A DNA stretch of 64,000 nucleotides from Paenibacillus cellulosilyticus (GTDB lineage: Bacteria; Bacillota; Bacilli; Paenibacillales; Paenibacillaceae). A program made the translations under genes and the position numbers. Below, piece by piece: positions 55,495 to 64,000 of the stretch (position 1 is the first letter of the stretch; every line of letters starts with the position of its first letter). A model generated the notes under the pieces. The model did no database searches, was not told the origin of the DNA, and was given only the letters and a program-made list of their open reading frames with translations. The DNA is taken from assembly GCF_003182255.1 (NCBI RefSeq), contig NZ_QGTQ01000006.1, positions 78,227 to 142,226 on the forward strand. The letters run 5' to 3'.

Positions 55495-55524
55495 GAGCCT
55501 TGTCTGTCGAAACAGAAAAGGCTC
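55495..55524 (-). terminator. Weak hairpin terminator after icmF
   Basis: GAGCCTTTTCTGT pairs with ACAGACAAGGCTC on the minus strand and is followed by TTTGTG only, so termination may be partial. Confidence 0.45.
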
Positions 55525-55636
55525 GAAAAGCTCGTAGAATCAGGCTTTGCGCGATATTTAATGTTATTAACCATAGACATATATTTAATGCAGTTAATTT
55601 TATGCCTTTACGCTTGATCGCATTTAATTAATGCCA

Positions 55637-58600
55637 TTACACATTCCGACGATACTGCCCTCCGACCTCATATAACGCTTGTGTAATCTGTCCTAGCGAG
55701 GCGAATCGAACGGTATCCATCAGCGCTTCGAACACATTACCATTCGACTTGGCCACCAGCTTCAACCGATCCAGCGCACGGGCACATTCTTGCTGATGCA
55801 GTTGCCTGAACGATGCCAGATTGTTAATCTGCGTCCACTTCTCCTCTTCGGTCGAACGGGCCAGCTCCATCTCCTCTGCCAAGCTTTCTTGCGCATCGCG
55901 GTTAATAAACGTATTCACACCAATGATCGGCAGCTCGCCCGTATGCTTCTTATGCTCATAATAGAGCGACTCCTCTTGAATTCGACCACGCTGATATTCC
56001 GTTTCCATCGCCCCCAACACACCACCGCGATCATGGAGCCGCTGGAACTCCTGCAGCACCGCTTCTTCGACGAGGTCTGTCAGCTCTTCCACGGCAAAAG
56101 AGCCTTGCAGCGGATTCTCGACCTTCGCCATGCCGAATTCGCGATTGATGATGAGCTGGATCGCCATCGCTCGGCGCACCGAGCTCTCTGTCGGCGTAGT
56201 TACCGCCTCGTCATACGCATTCGTATGAAGCGAATTGCAGTTATCATAGATCGCGATTAACGCCTGCAGCGTCGTCCGAATATCGTTGAAGTCCATCTCC
56301 TGCGCATGCAAGGAACGGCCTGACGTCTGGATATGATACTTCAGCTTCTGGCTTCGCTCATTGGCTCCGTATTTGTGCTTCATAACTGTTGCCCATATTC
56401 TGCGCGCTACACGCCCCATGACACTATACTCTGGATCAAGACCATTGCTGAAGAAGAACGACAGGTTCGGGGCAAAATCGTCTATCTGCATCCCACGGGA
56501 TAGATAATACTCCACATATGTGAACCCATTGGCCAGCGTAAAAGCTAGCTGTGTAATGGGATTCGCCCCCGCCTCCGCAATATGATAGCCGCTAATGCTA
56601 ACGGAGTAGTAATTACGCACCCCCTGTTCAATAAAATACTGCTGGATGTCCCCCATCATCTTCAGCGCAAACTCCGTTGAAAAGATACACGTATTCTGGC
56701 CTTGGTCCTCCTTCAAAATATCGGCCTGCACCGTTCCGCGCACCGTGCGCAGCGTCTCTGCTGCAATGGCCTCGTACTCCGCCGAATTCGGCGCTCTGCC
56801 ATTCGCATAAGCAAACCGATCAACCTGCTGATCAATGGCCGTATTCATGAACATGGCCAGCAGCATCGGCGCAGGCCCATTGATCGTCATCGATACGCTG
56901 ACGGATGGATGACACAGGTCGAAGCCCGCATACAGCTTCTTCATATCATCCAACGTACTGATACTGACGCCGCTGTTGCCGATTTTGCCATAAATGTCTG
57001 GCCGGGTATCCGGATCCTGCCCGTATAAGGTGACGCTATCGAACGCAGTCGACAACCGTTTCGCCTCATCATTCATACATAAATAATGAAACCGTCGGTT
57101 CGTCCGATCCGGCGTGCCTTCCCCAGCAAATTGACGTTTCGGATCTTCATTCGTTCGCTTGAACGGAAAGACTCCGGCCGTATAAGGAAAGTAGCCAGGC
57201 AAATTGTCCAGCATCAGCCATCGTAATCGATCTCCGTCATCCGTATACCTTGGCAGGCTGATCCGTGGAATCCGATTGCCCGACAGGGACTCCGTGTACA
57301 ACTCGGTCACGGTCTCTGTGGTACGAACCTTTGTTACTAGCCGCTCCTGGCGGTAGGCTTCTCGAATCGCCGGCCACTCCGTTAAGCGCTTCCGATACTC
57401 CGGAAGCAGTCTCGCATCATATTGCGCAATCAGCGTATCCAACTTCTCAGTGGTCTGCCGCTGCGGCTCTTCCGTAGCAGTTTCTTCTCCACAATGAGCC
57501 AACAGCAGACGCTTTGCTTCTTTAAGGAAGGATAATTCCCGAACAACAACAGCCTGCTCCTCAACCTGCTGCCGATATTGACGCACCGTCAGCACAATCT
57601 CGCGCAAATAGCCTGCTCGGTCAGGCGGGATGATATGGCGATGCTTCGTCTCACCTGCCTTAACAGCGCTGTCGGTTTCCGTTATCTCGTGATTGGCAGG
57701 CAGAACCGGCCAGCTTCCTCCCGTCTTCTTCTCCACGATTCCCATGAGCTTAGCAAAAAGCGCCGTCGTTCCCGGATCATTGAACCGACTCGCCATTGTA
57801 CCGAATACCGGCAGATCGGCGTCCGCTGCATCGAACAGCTGGCGGCTTCGCTTGAACTGCTTGCGCACGTCGCGTAGCGCATCCTCCGATCCGCGGCGCT
57901 CAAATTTATTGATCACGATCGCATCCGCGTAGTCGATCATGTCGATTTTCTCCAGCTGGGATGCAGCACCATATTCGCTTGTCATCACATAGACCGCCAC
58001 ATCGCATAGATCAACGATCGCCGCACCGCCTTGTCCGATGCCGCTCGTCTCGATCAGAATCAGATCGAAGCCAGCTCGTTTCACGATTGCTAATGCATCG
58101 CCCAGCGCCTCGCTGATTTCCGACTTCGAGCCTCTGGTCGCGAGGCTGCGCATATATACATTGCGATGGTGAACGGCGTTCATTCGGATGCGATCACCGA
58201 GCAGCGCACCGCCGGACTTCAGTTTGGATGGGTCAACCGAGAGTATCGCGATCGTCCGATCGGGGTACTGATCGATAGATCGCCGGACGAGCTCGTCGGT
58301 GAGTGAGCTTTTGCCAGCGCCGCCTGTACCCGTAATGCCGATGACAGGTGCTGCTGGTGTTCCGTGTACATCCTGTGTTGTAGTAATGGCTTCAATCACA
58401 GCTTCATTTTCTGCATCCAACGCATGTCTCGCTGCCCGCTCCTCCGCAAGTGATAGCAATCTCGCGATCGATCCGTCATTACGGGTTTGCAGCACAGCGT
58501 AATCAAGCTCCGCCAGCTTCGGGGTGGGGTGATCACATGCACGGATCATTTCATTGATCATGCCCTGCAGGCCTAGTCGGCGTCCATCCTCAGGAGAGAA

Positions 58601-58960
58601 CACTCGCGCAATGCCGCGTTGACGCAAATGCTCGATCTCTGCTGGAATAATGACGCCGCCCCCTCCGGCGAAAATGCGAATATGACCTGCTCCTTCCTGT
58701 TGAAGCAGGTCATACATATAGGTCAAATATTCGATGTGGCCGCCCTGATAGGAGCTGACAGCGATACCTTGCACATCTTCTTGAATCGCCGTGCGAACAA
58801 CCTCCTGAGCGGAGCGGTTGTGGCCAAGATGAACGACTTCCACACCGGAAGACTGCAGGATCCGCCGCATAATATTAATGGAGGCATCGTGTCCATCAAA
58901 AAGCGCGGCTGCCGTGACGAAACGGACATAACAGCTTGGGCGATACACATCTGTCTGCAT
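55637..58960 (-). CDS. icmF: Fused isobutyryl-CoA mutase, IcmF
   Basis: About 1107 residues. The order is B12-binding domain (about 10-140: [20 protein letters not shown] with the cobalt-ligand His), MeaI-type G-protein chaperone (P-loop [14 protein letters not shown] guanine motif), linker, then the mutase TIM barrel ([22 protein letters not shown]...). It interconverts isobutyryl-CoA and n-butyryl-CoA with adenosylcobalamin. The start at 58960 follows GGGGGAG; a further upstream ATG lacks support. It begins about 35 bases after the glycosyltransferase gene, so the two may share a transcript. Confidence 0.95.
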   Translation of the reverse strand: MQTDVYRPSCYVRFVTAAALFDGHDASINIMRRILQSSGVEVVHLGHNRSAQEVVRTAIQEDVQGIAVSSYQGGHIEYLTYMYDLLQQEGAGHIRIFAGGGGVIIPAEIEHLRQRGIARVFSPEDGRRLGLQGMINEMIRACDHPTPKLAELDYAVLQTRNDGSIARLLSLAEERAARHALDAENEAVIEAITTTQDVHGTPAAPVIGITGTGGAGKSSLTDELVRRSIDQYPDRTIAILSVDPSKLKSGGALLGDRIRMNAVHHRNVYMRSLATRGSKSEISEALGDALAIVKRAGFDLILIETSGIGQGGAAIVDLCDVAVYVMTSEYGAASQLEKIDMIDYADAIVINKFERRGSEDALRDVRKQFKRSRQLFDAADADLPVFGTMASRFNDPGTTALFAKLMGIVEKKTGGSWPVLPANHEITETDSAVKAGETKHRHIIPPDRAGYLREIVLTVRQYRQQVEEQAVVVRELSFLKEAKRLLLAHCGEETATEEPQRQTTEKLDTLIAQYDARLLPEYRKRLTEWPAIREAYRQERLVTKVRTTETVTELYTESLSGNRIPRISLPRYTDDGDRLRWLMLDNLPGYFPYTAGVFPFKRTNEDPKRQFAGEGTPDRTNRRFHYLCMNDEAKRLSTAFDSVTLYGQDPDTRPDIYGKIGNSGVSISTLDDMKKLYAGFDLCHPSVSVSMTINGPAPMLLAMFMNTAIDQQVDRFAYANGRAPNSAEYEAIAAETLRTVRGTVQADILKEDQGQNTCIFSTEFALKMMGDIQQYFIEQGVRNYYSVSISGYHIAEAGANPITQLAFTLANGFTYVEYYLSRGMQIDDFAPNLSFFFSNGLDPEYSVMGRVARRIWATVMKHKYGANERSQKLKYHIQTSGRSLHAQEMDFNDIRTTLQALIAIYDNCNSLHTNAYDEAVTTPTESSVRRAMAIQLIINREFGMAKVENPLQGSFAVEELTDLVEEAVLQEFQRLHDRGGVLGAMETEYQRGRIQEESLYYEHKKHTGELPIIGVNTFINRDAQESLAEEMELARSTEEEKWTQINNLASFRQLHQQECARALDRLKLVAKSNGNVFEALMDTVRFASLGQITQALYEVGGQYRRNV

Positions 58961-58995
58961 AAGCTCTCCCCCTGCGCTGTACGAATTCAAAACTG

Positions 58996-60120
58996 TTAGA
59001 TCGAAATCTTATCTCCCTGCTGCACCTCTGACGGTTCTTCGCTTCGTTCCGGGAACAGGATGCTTTCCAAGTACTGTTTGTTATACAGCACTGACGCATC
59101 GGTTGGCCGATATTCTCTCGCCTTCTCATTGTGCATATAAGCCCGCTGCTGATCACCTAATCGGTCATAGCAGACGCACAGCTGCAAATGCGGAAGCCAA
59201 GTGGCGCACTGGTCATTGCGCAGCGACCAGGTTTGGGCTGACTGAGGCGTGTTAAGCGCGGCTTGGTACCAATAGGCGGCGGTTTCGTATGCATTTTGCT
59301 GCAGATGCCAATACCCGATCCGGCAGCAAAACTCCGGCAGCGGTGTTCCATATCGAAACGACATTAACGCATGATGCATCATCATGTCGTCATTCCCAAG
59401 CGCAGAATAACAATCGGACAGCTTCGCGCAAGCGGAGATGTTATCCTCTACCCAACCTTCTCCTAATAATAGAAACTTCGTATAATACGCAATCGCTTGC
59501 TCGTATTTGCCATGATCCTTCAGCTCATTGGCGTAGTAGAACGTATCTCTAGCGTTGAAGTTCTCCCCTGCCGCAAGTCGATTCTCATAAATACGAAGGT
59601 TCCGGTCGCTGTCATGCCGCAGGCTCGCGTGCGTGACGGCAATATCGGATGCCAGAGATGGACCGAATACCTCTAGATATTCATGTACGGCGCCGATCCA
59701 CCGAAACCCGCGTGATCGCTTCACCAGCCGATTGCGTCGCAGGGAGCTCGTAACCCTCCCGTATTCGTCCTTGGCCAGATGGTAATTCATCGACACCGTG
59801 TCAATAGCATTGGACAGCTCCGCCTTCAGCTTCAGCAGCTTCTCTCGATCTGCTTCGAGGAACACATCATCTGCATCAAGCCACAAAATGTATTCGGAGG
59901 TGGCCAGGCTGAAGGCATAATTGCGTGCCGCTGCAAAATCATCAATCCACTCGAACGAATAAATCGCTTCCGTGTATTCCCCTGCGATCTCCTTCGTTCG
60001 GTCTGTCGAACCCGTGTCGACAATGACGATTTCATCTGCAATATCTCGAACGGAGTCGAGACAACGCGCTAGTACGTCCTCTTCATTTTTCACAATCAAG
60101 CATAGACTGATCGTTATCAT
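58996..60120 (-). CDS. Family 2 glycosyltransferase with C-terminal TPR-like repeats
   Basis: A 374-residue protein. The N-terminal GT-A domain has [26 protein letters not shown] and the metal-binding DADD in LWLDADDVF. The C-terminal half (about 200-350) shows helical TPR-like repeats ([26 protein letters not shown]). Proteins of this architecture (SunS-like) glycosylate peptides or proteins. It is divergent from the next glycosyltransferase and close to a collagen-like protein, a likely acceptor. A CATAAATTA sequence at 60212-60220 resembles a sporulation SigK -10. Confidence 0.88.
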   Translation of the reverse strand: MITISLCLIVKNEEDVLARCLDSVRDIADEIVIVDTGSTDRTKEIAGEYTEAIYSFEWIDDFAAARNYAFSLATSEYILWLDADDVFLEADREKLLKLKAELSNAIDTVSMNYHLAKDEYGRVTSSLRRNRLVKRSRGFRWIGAVHEYLEVFGPSLASDIAVTHASLRHDSDRNLRIYENRLAAGENFNARDTFYYANELKDHGKYEQAIAYYTKFLLLGEGWVEDNISACAKLSDCYSALGNDDMMMHHALMSFRYGTPLPEFCCRIGYWHLQQNAYETAAYWYQAALNTPQSAQTWSLRNDQCATWLPHLQLCVCYDRLGDQQRAYMHNEKAREYRPTDASVLYNKQYLESILFPERSEEPSEVQQGDKISI

Positions 60121-60211
60121 GTACCACCTTTCCTTTCTCCATATGTCCTAATTGCCCCTAAACTGCGCAAGACAAGCTGTGCCCTTTAAGTTCACGCTCG
60201 AAGAATACTAC

Positions 60212-60220
60212 TAATTTATG
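60212..60220 (-). promoter_or_regulatory. SigK-like -10 element (weak)
   Basis: CATAAATTA on the minus strand matches the CATAnnnTA of late mother-cell promoters. No AC is found 16-17 bases upstream, so support is only partial. Confidence 0.25.
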
Positions 60221-60263
60221 GAACATAATTTCCAATATGACTAATGTCGAAGGGAGCGATGAG

Positions 60264-61886
60264 ATGACAGCGCGGCGTGTACTGATCGGCAGTCCGATCT
60301 GCCAAAAGAAATCGATTCTCGCTTTATTCCTGCAGGCTGTAGAAAGACTGCAGCAGCGATCTTGGACATGCGATTACGTTCTAATCGACGACAACGAGGA
60401 TGCCGCTTCCAGCTCGCTGCTCGCGCAATTCGCCAATTCCATTCGAAGTGAGGGCAAGTCGAACATCGAGATTATCGCTGGAAGGTCAAGCACAGTCCCG
60501 CGAATGACGTATTACAAGGACGAAGTAACACATTATTGGAACGACTCGTTAATTGGCAAAATCGCAGGCTGGAAAGATCAGATGATCCAAATGGCGCGCG
60601 ACGGAGATTATGATGCGCTTCTCCTCGTCGACTCGGATCTGATCCTCCACCCCGAGACGGTAGAATCACTGCTGGATGCGGATCTGCCCATTGTCTCAAG
60701 TCTGTTCTGGACGCGTTGGCAGCCCGACGGCCCAGAGCTTCCACAAGTGTGGATCAGAGATCATTACTGGCCATGGCAGGGCAGTGACGATCACACAGAT
60801 GAGGCTGCTGCAGCGCGAGGTGAACTGCTTGCCAAATTGCAAACACCTGGAGTCTATGAAGTTGGCGGTTTAGGTGCGTGTACACTCATTAGTCGCAAAG
60901 CTCTCGCACAACCGATTTCCTTCCAGCGTATTCCGAACCTGTCCCTGTGGGGCGAGGATCGGCATTTTTGCGTGCGCGCAGCTGCTCTCGGTATTGAACT
61001 GGCAGTGGATACTCATTATCCCGTCTTCCACGTGTATCGAGAATCCGATTTGCTCAAGGCGCATCAATTCTTCCGCACGACGGAGCCGGCAGAAAGCAGC
61101 CGAACGAAGTCTGTGTTTGAGCTTCTCGTTCGTCAAGCTGGACCGAAGCTTGTTTTATCGATGGTCGCGTGTAATGAAGAAGGACGTTATCTGGAAGAGG
61201 CGCTGCGCAGACATCGGGAATACATTGACGGGGCTGTCATTATTGATGACGGGAGCACGGATGCAACCGCCGACATCATTCATGAGCGGCTGCAAGGCAT
61301 TCCGCTTTATTACGTTCGCAATGAGCAGTCGAAGTTCACGAATGAGATCGAGCTGCGGCGGCAGCAATGGAATGCAACGGTACAGCTGAGCCCATCGTGG
61401 ATACTTAATTTGGATGCAGACGAGTATTTCGAGGATCGTTTCGCTCAGGATGTACACGGCCTGCTGACCAATCCAGCAGCGCATACGTATTGCTTCAGAT
61501 TGTACGACTTCTGGAACGAGCAGCAGTATCGGGAGGATGAATTTTGGCAGGCGCATCGAACGTACCGCCCTTTTCTCACTCGCTATGTGGGGGGCTTTCC
61601 TTATGTATGGAACGAAATGAAGCTGCACTGCGGCAGATTTCCTCGCAGCGTAATGGATATTTTGCCAACGCTGTCTCCTCTTCGCTTGAAGCATTGGGGC
61701 TGGTCACGAGAATCGGATCGACGAATGAAGGCTGAGCGCTATGAGCGGCTCGATCCTGACGCACGGTATGGCTGGAAAGCGCAATATGATTCCATTCTTA
61801 GCAGCAATCCGAGACTAATCGACTGGCAGGAGGATGAGAACGCCGTCCATTCGAAAGCGATACCGACAACCATGCTGAAGGAGTGA
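60264..61886 (+). CDS. Two-domain glycosyltransferase upstream of the collagen-like gene
   Basis: About 540 residues with two GT-A domains. The first (about 1-270) has [14 protein letters not shown] and a [19 protein letters not shown] segment typical of the Anp1/Mnn9-like group. The second (about 290-530) is GT2-like: [44 protein letters not shown] precedes the ATG at 60264. The collagen-like gene begins five bases after its stop, so they form one operon; it probably glycosylates the Thr-rich collagen repeats, as at exosporium bclA loci. Confidence 0.88.
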   Translation: MTARRVLIGSPICQKKSILALFLQAVERLQQRSWTCDYVLIDDNEDAASSSLLAQFANSIRSEGKSNIEIIAGRSSTVPRMTYYKDEVTHYWNDSLIGKIAGWKDQMIQMARDGDYDALLLVDSDLILHPETVESLLDADLPIVSSLFWTRWQPDGPELPQVWIRDHYWPWQGSDDHTDEAAAARGELLAKLQTPGVYEVGGLGACTLISRKALAQPISFQRIPNLSLWGEDRHFCVRAAALGIELAVDTHYPVFHVYRESDLLKAHQFFRTTEPAESSRTKSVFELLVRQAGPKLVLSMVACNEEGRYLEEALRRHREYIDGAVIIDDGSTDATADIIHERLQGIPLYYVRNEQSKFTNEIELRRQQWNATVQLSPSWILNLDADEYFEDRFAQDVHGLLTNPAAHTYCFRLYDFWNEQQYREDEFWQAHRTYRPFLTRYVGGFPYVWNEMKLHCGRFPRSVMDILPTLSPLRLKHWGWSRESDRRMKAERYERLDPDARYGWKAQYDSILSSNPRLIDWQEDENAVHSKAIPTTMLKE

Positions 61887-61891
61887 ATGAG

Positions 61892-64000
61892 ATGGATAAT
61901 GAAATTCCGATAACGACCGCTCAGCTGAACGCATTGAAGAAGCTGCTCAATGATCTTGTTGCGCTGCTCCCCTCTGTTCTTGGCTCACCGAGCCCAAGCA
62001 ATATCGCCCAATTGAACGCCCTGCTTCGCGAGCTGCGCCGTTTAGTGCTTGCCATTAATTTTGAAGTGATGGAACAAGCCGCACTACTTGCACTTCTCGA
62101 AAATTACATCACATTAGCCGAAGTATTCCCTTTCACGCCACTTGGCGCTGCCGTTATTACCGAGGAACTGCTAACGATGCTTGGTGCGGTAACGCTCCGT
62201 TTCGCTGTTGATCCACCAGATAAAGATGAGCTCATCAGCCTTATTCGTTCGAATCAACAGCGGCTGGCTACCGGCTTCGTTCAACTTGGTTCGCAAACTG
62301 GAACAGCTGGACCACCGGGACCGCCAGGAGCTCCAGGTGCTCCTGGACCTATCGGACCGATTGGACCCGTTGGTCCGCAGGGAATTCCGGGTCCACAAGG
62401 ACCAGCTGGAGCTCCTGGTGAAGAAGGGCCCGCCGGTGCTCCAGGACCTCTAGGGCCGCAAGGCATTCAAGGACCTGCTGGCGCTGCCGGAACTGCTGGC
62501 AATCCAGGGGCAGCAGGAGCTACAGGACCAACTGGCGCTACGGGAGCTGGACTCCAAGGAGTAACCGTCTTTAACCCAGCAAATGCCCCAAGTTATCCAG
62601 ACAATCAGCTAGTTGTCTATGAAGGCAGCTTATATATTACGACGACTGCATCTCCAACCGGGAAGCCAGGGTCTTCACCAGATTTTTTGCTCCTTGTGAC
62701 AAGAGGTGAAACCGGCATCGGGGTGACGGGTGCGACTGGCGCAACAGGATCAACTGGTGGCACGGGAGCCACCGGTCTTCAAGGTGCAACTGGACCAACA
62801 GGGTCGGGCGCTGGTCCAACGGGGGCTACCGGGGCTACCGGGGCTACCGGCGTAACTGGTGATACAGGTGCGACTGGTAGCGGTGCAACTGGCGCGACCG
62901 GGGCTACGGGGGCTGATGGCGCGACGGGCGCGACCGGGGCCGACGGCGCTACGGGGGCTGATGGCGCGACGGGCGCGACCGGCACCGATGGGGCGCCGGG
63001 GGCTGCCGGAGCTACGGGCGCGACGGGCGCTGATGGGGCGCCGGGGCCTGCTGGAGCTACGGGCGCGACTGGCGCTGATGGCGCTCCGGGGGCTGATGGT
63101 GCGACGGGAGCTGCCGGCGCTACGGGCGCGACGGGCGCTGATGGTGCGCCGGGAGCTGCTGGAGCCACGGGCGCGACGGGCGCTGATGGGGCGCCGGGAG
63201 CTGCCGGAGCGACTGGGGCCACTGGCGCTGATGGGGCGCCGGGGGCTGCTGGAGCGACTGGGGCCACTGGCGCTGATGGGGCACCGGGAGCTACGGGTGC
63301 GACCGGCGCTGAAGGTGCGACAGGAGCTGCCGGAGCGACTGGGGCCACTGGCGCTGATGGTACGCCGGGAGCTGCCGGAGCGACTGGGGCCACTGGCGCC
63401 GATGGTGCGCCGGGAGTTGCTGGAGCTACGGGCGCGACTGGCGCCGATGGTGCACCGGGAGCTGATGGTGCGACTGGCGCCACTGGCGCTGATGGTGCGC
63501 CGGGGGCTGATGGTGCTACGGGCGCGACTGGCGCCGATGGTGCACCGGGAGCTGCCGGAGCTACGGGCGCGACCGGAGCCGATGGTGCGCCGGGAGCTGC
63601 TGGAGCGACCGGTGCTGATGGGGCGCCGGGGGCTGCCGGGGCGACCGGGGCCACTGGCGCTGATGGTGCGCCGGGGGCTGCTGGAGCGACTGGGGCCACT
63701 GGCGCTGATGGTGCTCCGGGGGCTGCCGGAGCTACGGGCGCGACCGGCGCTGATGGTGCGACAGGAGCTGCCGGAGCTACGGGCGCGACTGGCGCTGATG
63801 GCGCGCCGGGGGTTGCTGGAGCTACGGGCGCGACCGGCGCTGATGGGGCGCCGGGAGCGACGGGCGCTGATGGTGCGCCGGGAGCTGCTGGAGCGACTGG
63901 GGCCACTGGCGCTGATGGGGCACCGGGAGCTACGGGTGCGACCGGCGCTGAAGGTGCGACAGGAGCTGCCGGAGCGACTGGGGCCACTGGCGCTGATGGG
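61892..64000 (+). CDS. Collagen-like protein, exosporium BclA-like (partial, runs off the edge)
   Basis: At least 703 codons are open. Residues 1-130 are a helical leucine-rich domain ([36 protein letters not shown]). A short collagen stretch (Gly-Pro-Pro, Gly-Ala-Pro) of about 32 triplets follows at 142-225, then a non-collagen insert of about 50 residues ([16 protein letters not shown]...), then Gly-Ala-Thr/Gly-Ala-Asp/Gly-Ala-Pro triplets to the edge. No signal peptide, as in exosporium filament proteins. The repeats are nearly identical at DNA level and very GC-rich. Ends past 64000. Confidence 0.85.
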   Translation, partial: MDNEIPITTAQLNALKKLLNDLVALLPSVLGSPSPSNIAQLNALLRELRRLVLAINFEVMEQAALLALLENYITLAEVFPFTPLGAAVITEELLTMLGAVTLRFAVDPPDKDELISLIRSNQQRLATGFVQLGSQTGTAGPPGPPGAPGAPGPIGPIGPVGPQGIPGPQGPAGAPGEEGPAGAPGPLGPQGIQGPAGAAGTAGNPGAAGATGPTGATGAGLQGVTVFNPANAPSYPDNQLVVYEGSLYITTTASPTGKPGSSPDFLLLVTRGETGIGVTGATGATGSTGGTGATGLQGATGPTGSGAGPTGATGATGATGVTGDTGATGSGATGATGATGADGATGATGADGATGADGATGATGTDGAPGAAGATGATGADGAPGPAGATGATGADGAPGADGATGAAGATGATGADGAPGAAGATGATGADGAPGAAGATGATGADGAPGAAGATGATGADGAPGATGATGAEGATGAAGATGATGADGTPGAAGATGATGADGAPGVAGATGATGADGAPGADGATGATGADGAPGADGATGATGADGAPGAAGATGATGADGAPGAAGATGADGAPGAAGATGATGADGAPGAAGATGATGADGAPGAAGATGATGADGATGAAGATGATGADGAPGVAGATGATGADGAPGATGADGAPGAAGATGATGADGAPGATGATGAEGATGAAGATGATGADG
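62800..64000 (+). repeat. Collagen-like tandem DNA repeats
   Basis: Nine-base units of the GGN-GCN-ACN type form a higher-order unit of about 45 bases ([15 protein letters not shown]). Stretches of 116 identical bases recur 639 bases apart (63245-63360 and 63884-63999), a sign of recent duplication or recombination within the array. Confidence 0.85.

Noticed and set aside
62779..63987. A 402-codon minus-strand frame of Ala-Pro-Val repeats opposite the collagen gene
   Set aside because: It is the reverse reading of Gly-Ala-Thr/Gly-Ala-Asp triplets; the plus strand has a proper start, ribosome site and mixed domains.

Overview
The window looks like chromosome from a spore-forming Firmicute of the Paenibacillus/Cohnella kind (Paenibacillaceae). 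The grounds are strong GGAGG-type ribosome sites, a T-box leader, a KdpD/KdpE-controlled Kdp ATPase, a DUF11-repeat surface protein without signal peptide, and a collagen-like protein next to glycosyltransferase genes, as in exosporium loci. No rRNA, tRNA, CRISPR array, insertion sequence or prophage was recognised. Most genes lie on the minus strand. Assignments rest on reading the translated sequence and remembered family motifs; no database search was possible.

Layout. 1-300: promoter, a 17-codon leader ORF and hairpins in front of a minus-strand gene that leaves the window after 12 codons. 0.3-9.7 kb: complete kdp locus, transcribed small ORF-kdpF-A-B-C, then a KdpD split into two genes, then kdpE; the sensor gene carries two tandem copies of the KdpD input module, and a site resembling the E. 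coli KdpE box lies about 63 bp before the predicted start of transcription. 9.8-16.2 kb: MFS exporter, ECF sigma/anti-sigma pair with a decayed secreted-peptide remnant upstream, aldo/keto reductase, metallophosphoesterase plus CoaD-like pair, erythromycin-esterase-like protein. 16.3-18.4 kb: asd (aspartate-semialdehyde dehydrogenase of the archaeal/fungal-like class) behind a T-box leader whose specifier reads best as lysine AAA, then a decayed gene. 18.6-22.1 kb: SelO, then a TPR membrane protein and an AAA+ ATPase as a pair.

22.3-31.4 kb: a likely eight-gene unit: M20 amidohydrolase (AbgB-like), two oligopeptide-type ABC ATPases, two permeases, solute-binding lipoprotein, a frameshifted SDR and an MFS protein; it would import an amide- or peptide-like compound and hydrolyse it inside. 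32.0-40.4 kb: a DUF11-repeat protein with 19 repeats, split by a one-frame change at 38.66 kb. 40.6-41.5 kb: YdjC/ChbG deacetylase. 41.6-50.3 kb: SWIM zinc-finger protein, HEAT-like protein, MoxR AAA+ ATPase, DUF5682-like protein, VWA protein and a lipoprotein, tightly packed or overlapping; this is the best candidate for a poorly understood multi-gene system. 50.6-54.7 kb: flavin reductase with a palindromic operator, a stand-alone RepB-like AEP primase-polymerase, and a 794-residue protein with two isoprenyl-synthase-like halves. 54.8-64.0 kb: sugar acetyltransferase, IcmF isobutyryl-CoA mutase, divergent glycosyltransferases, and a collagen-like protein that runs off the right edge.
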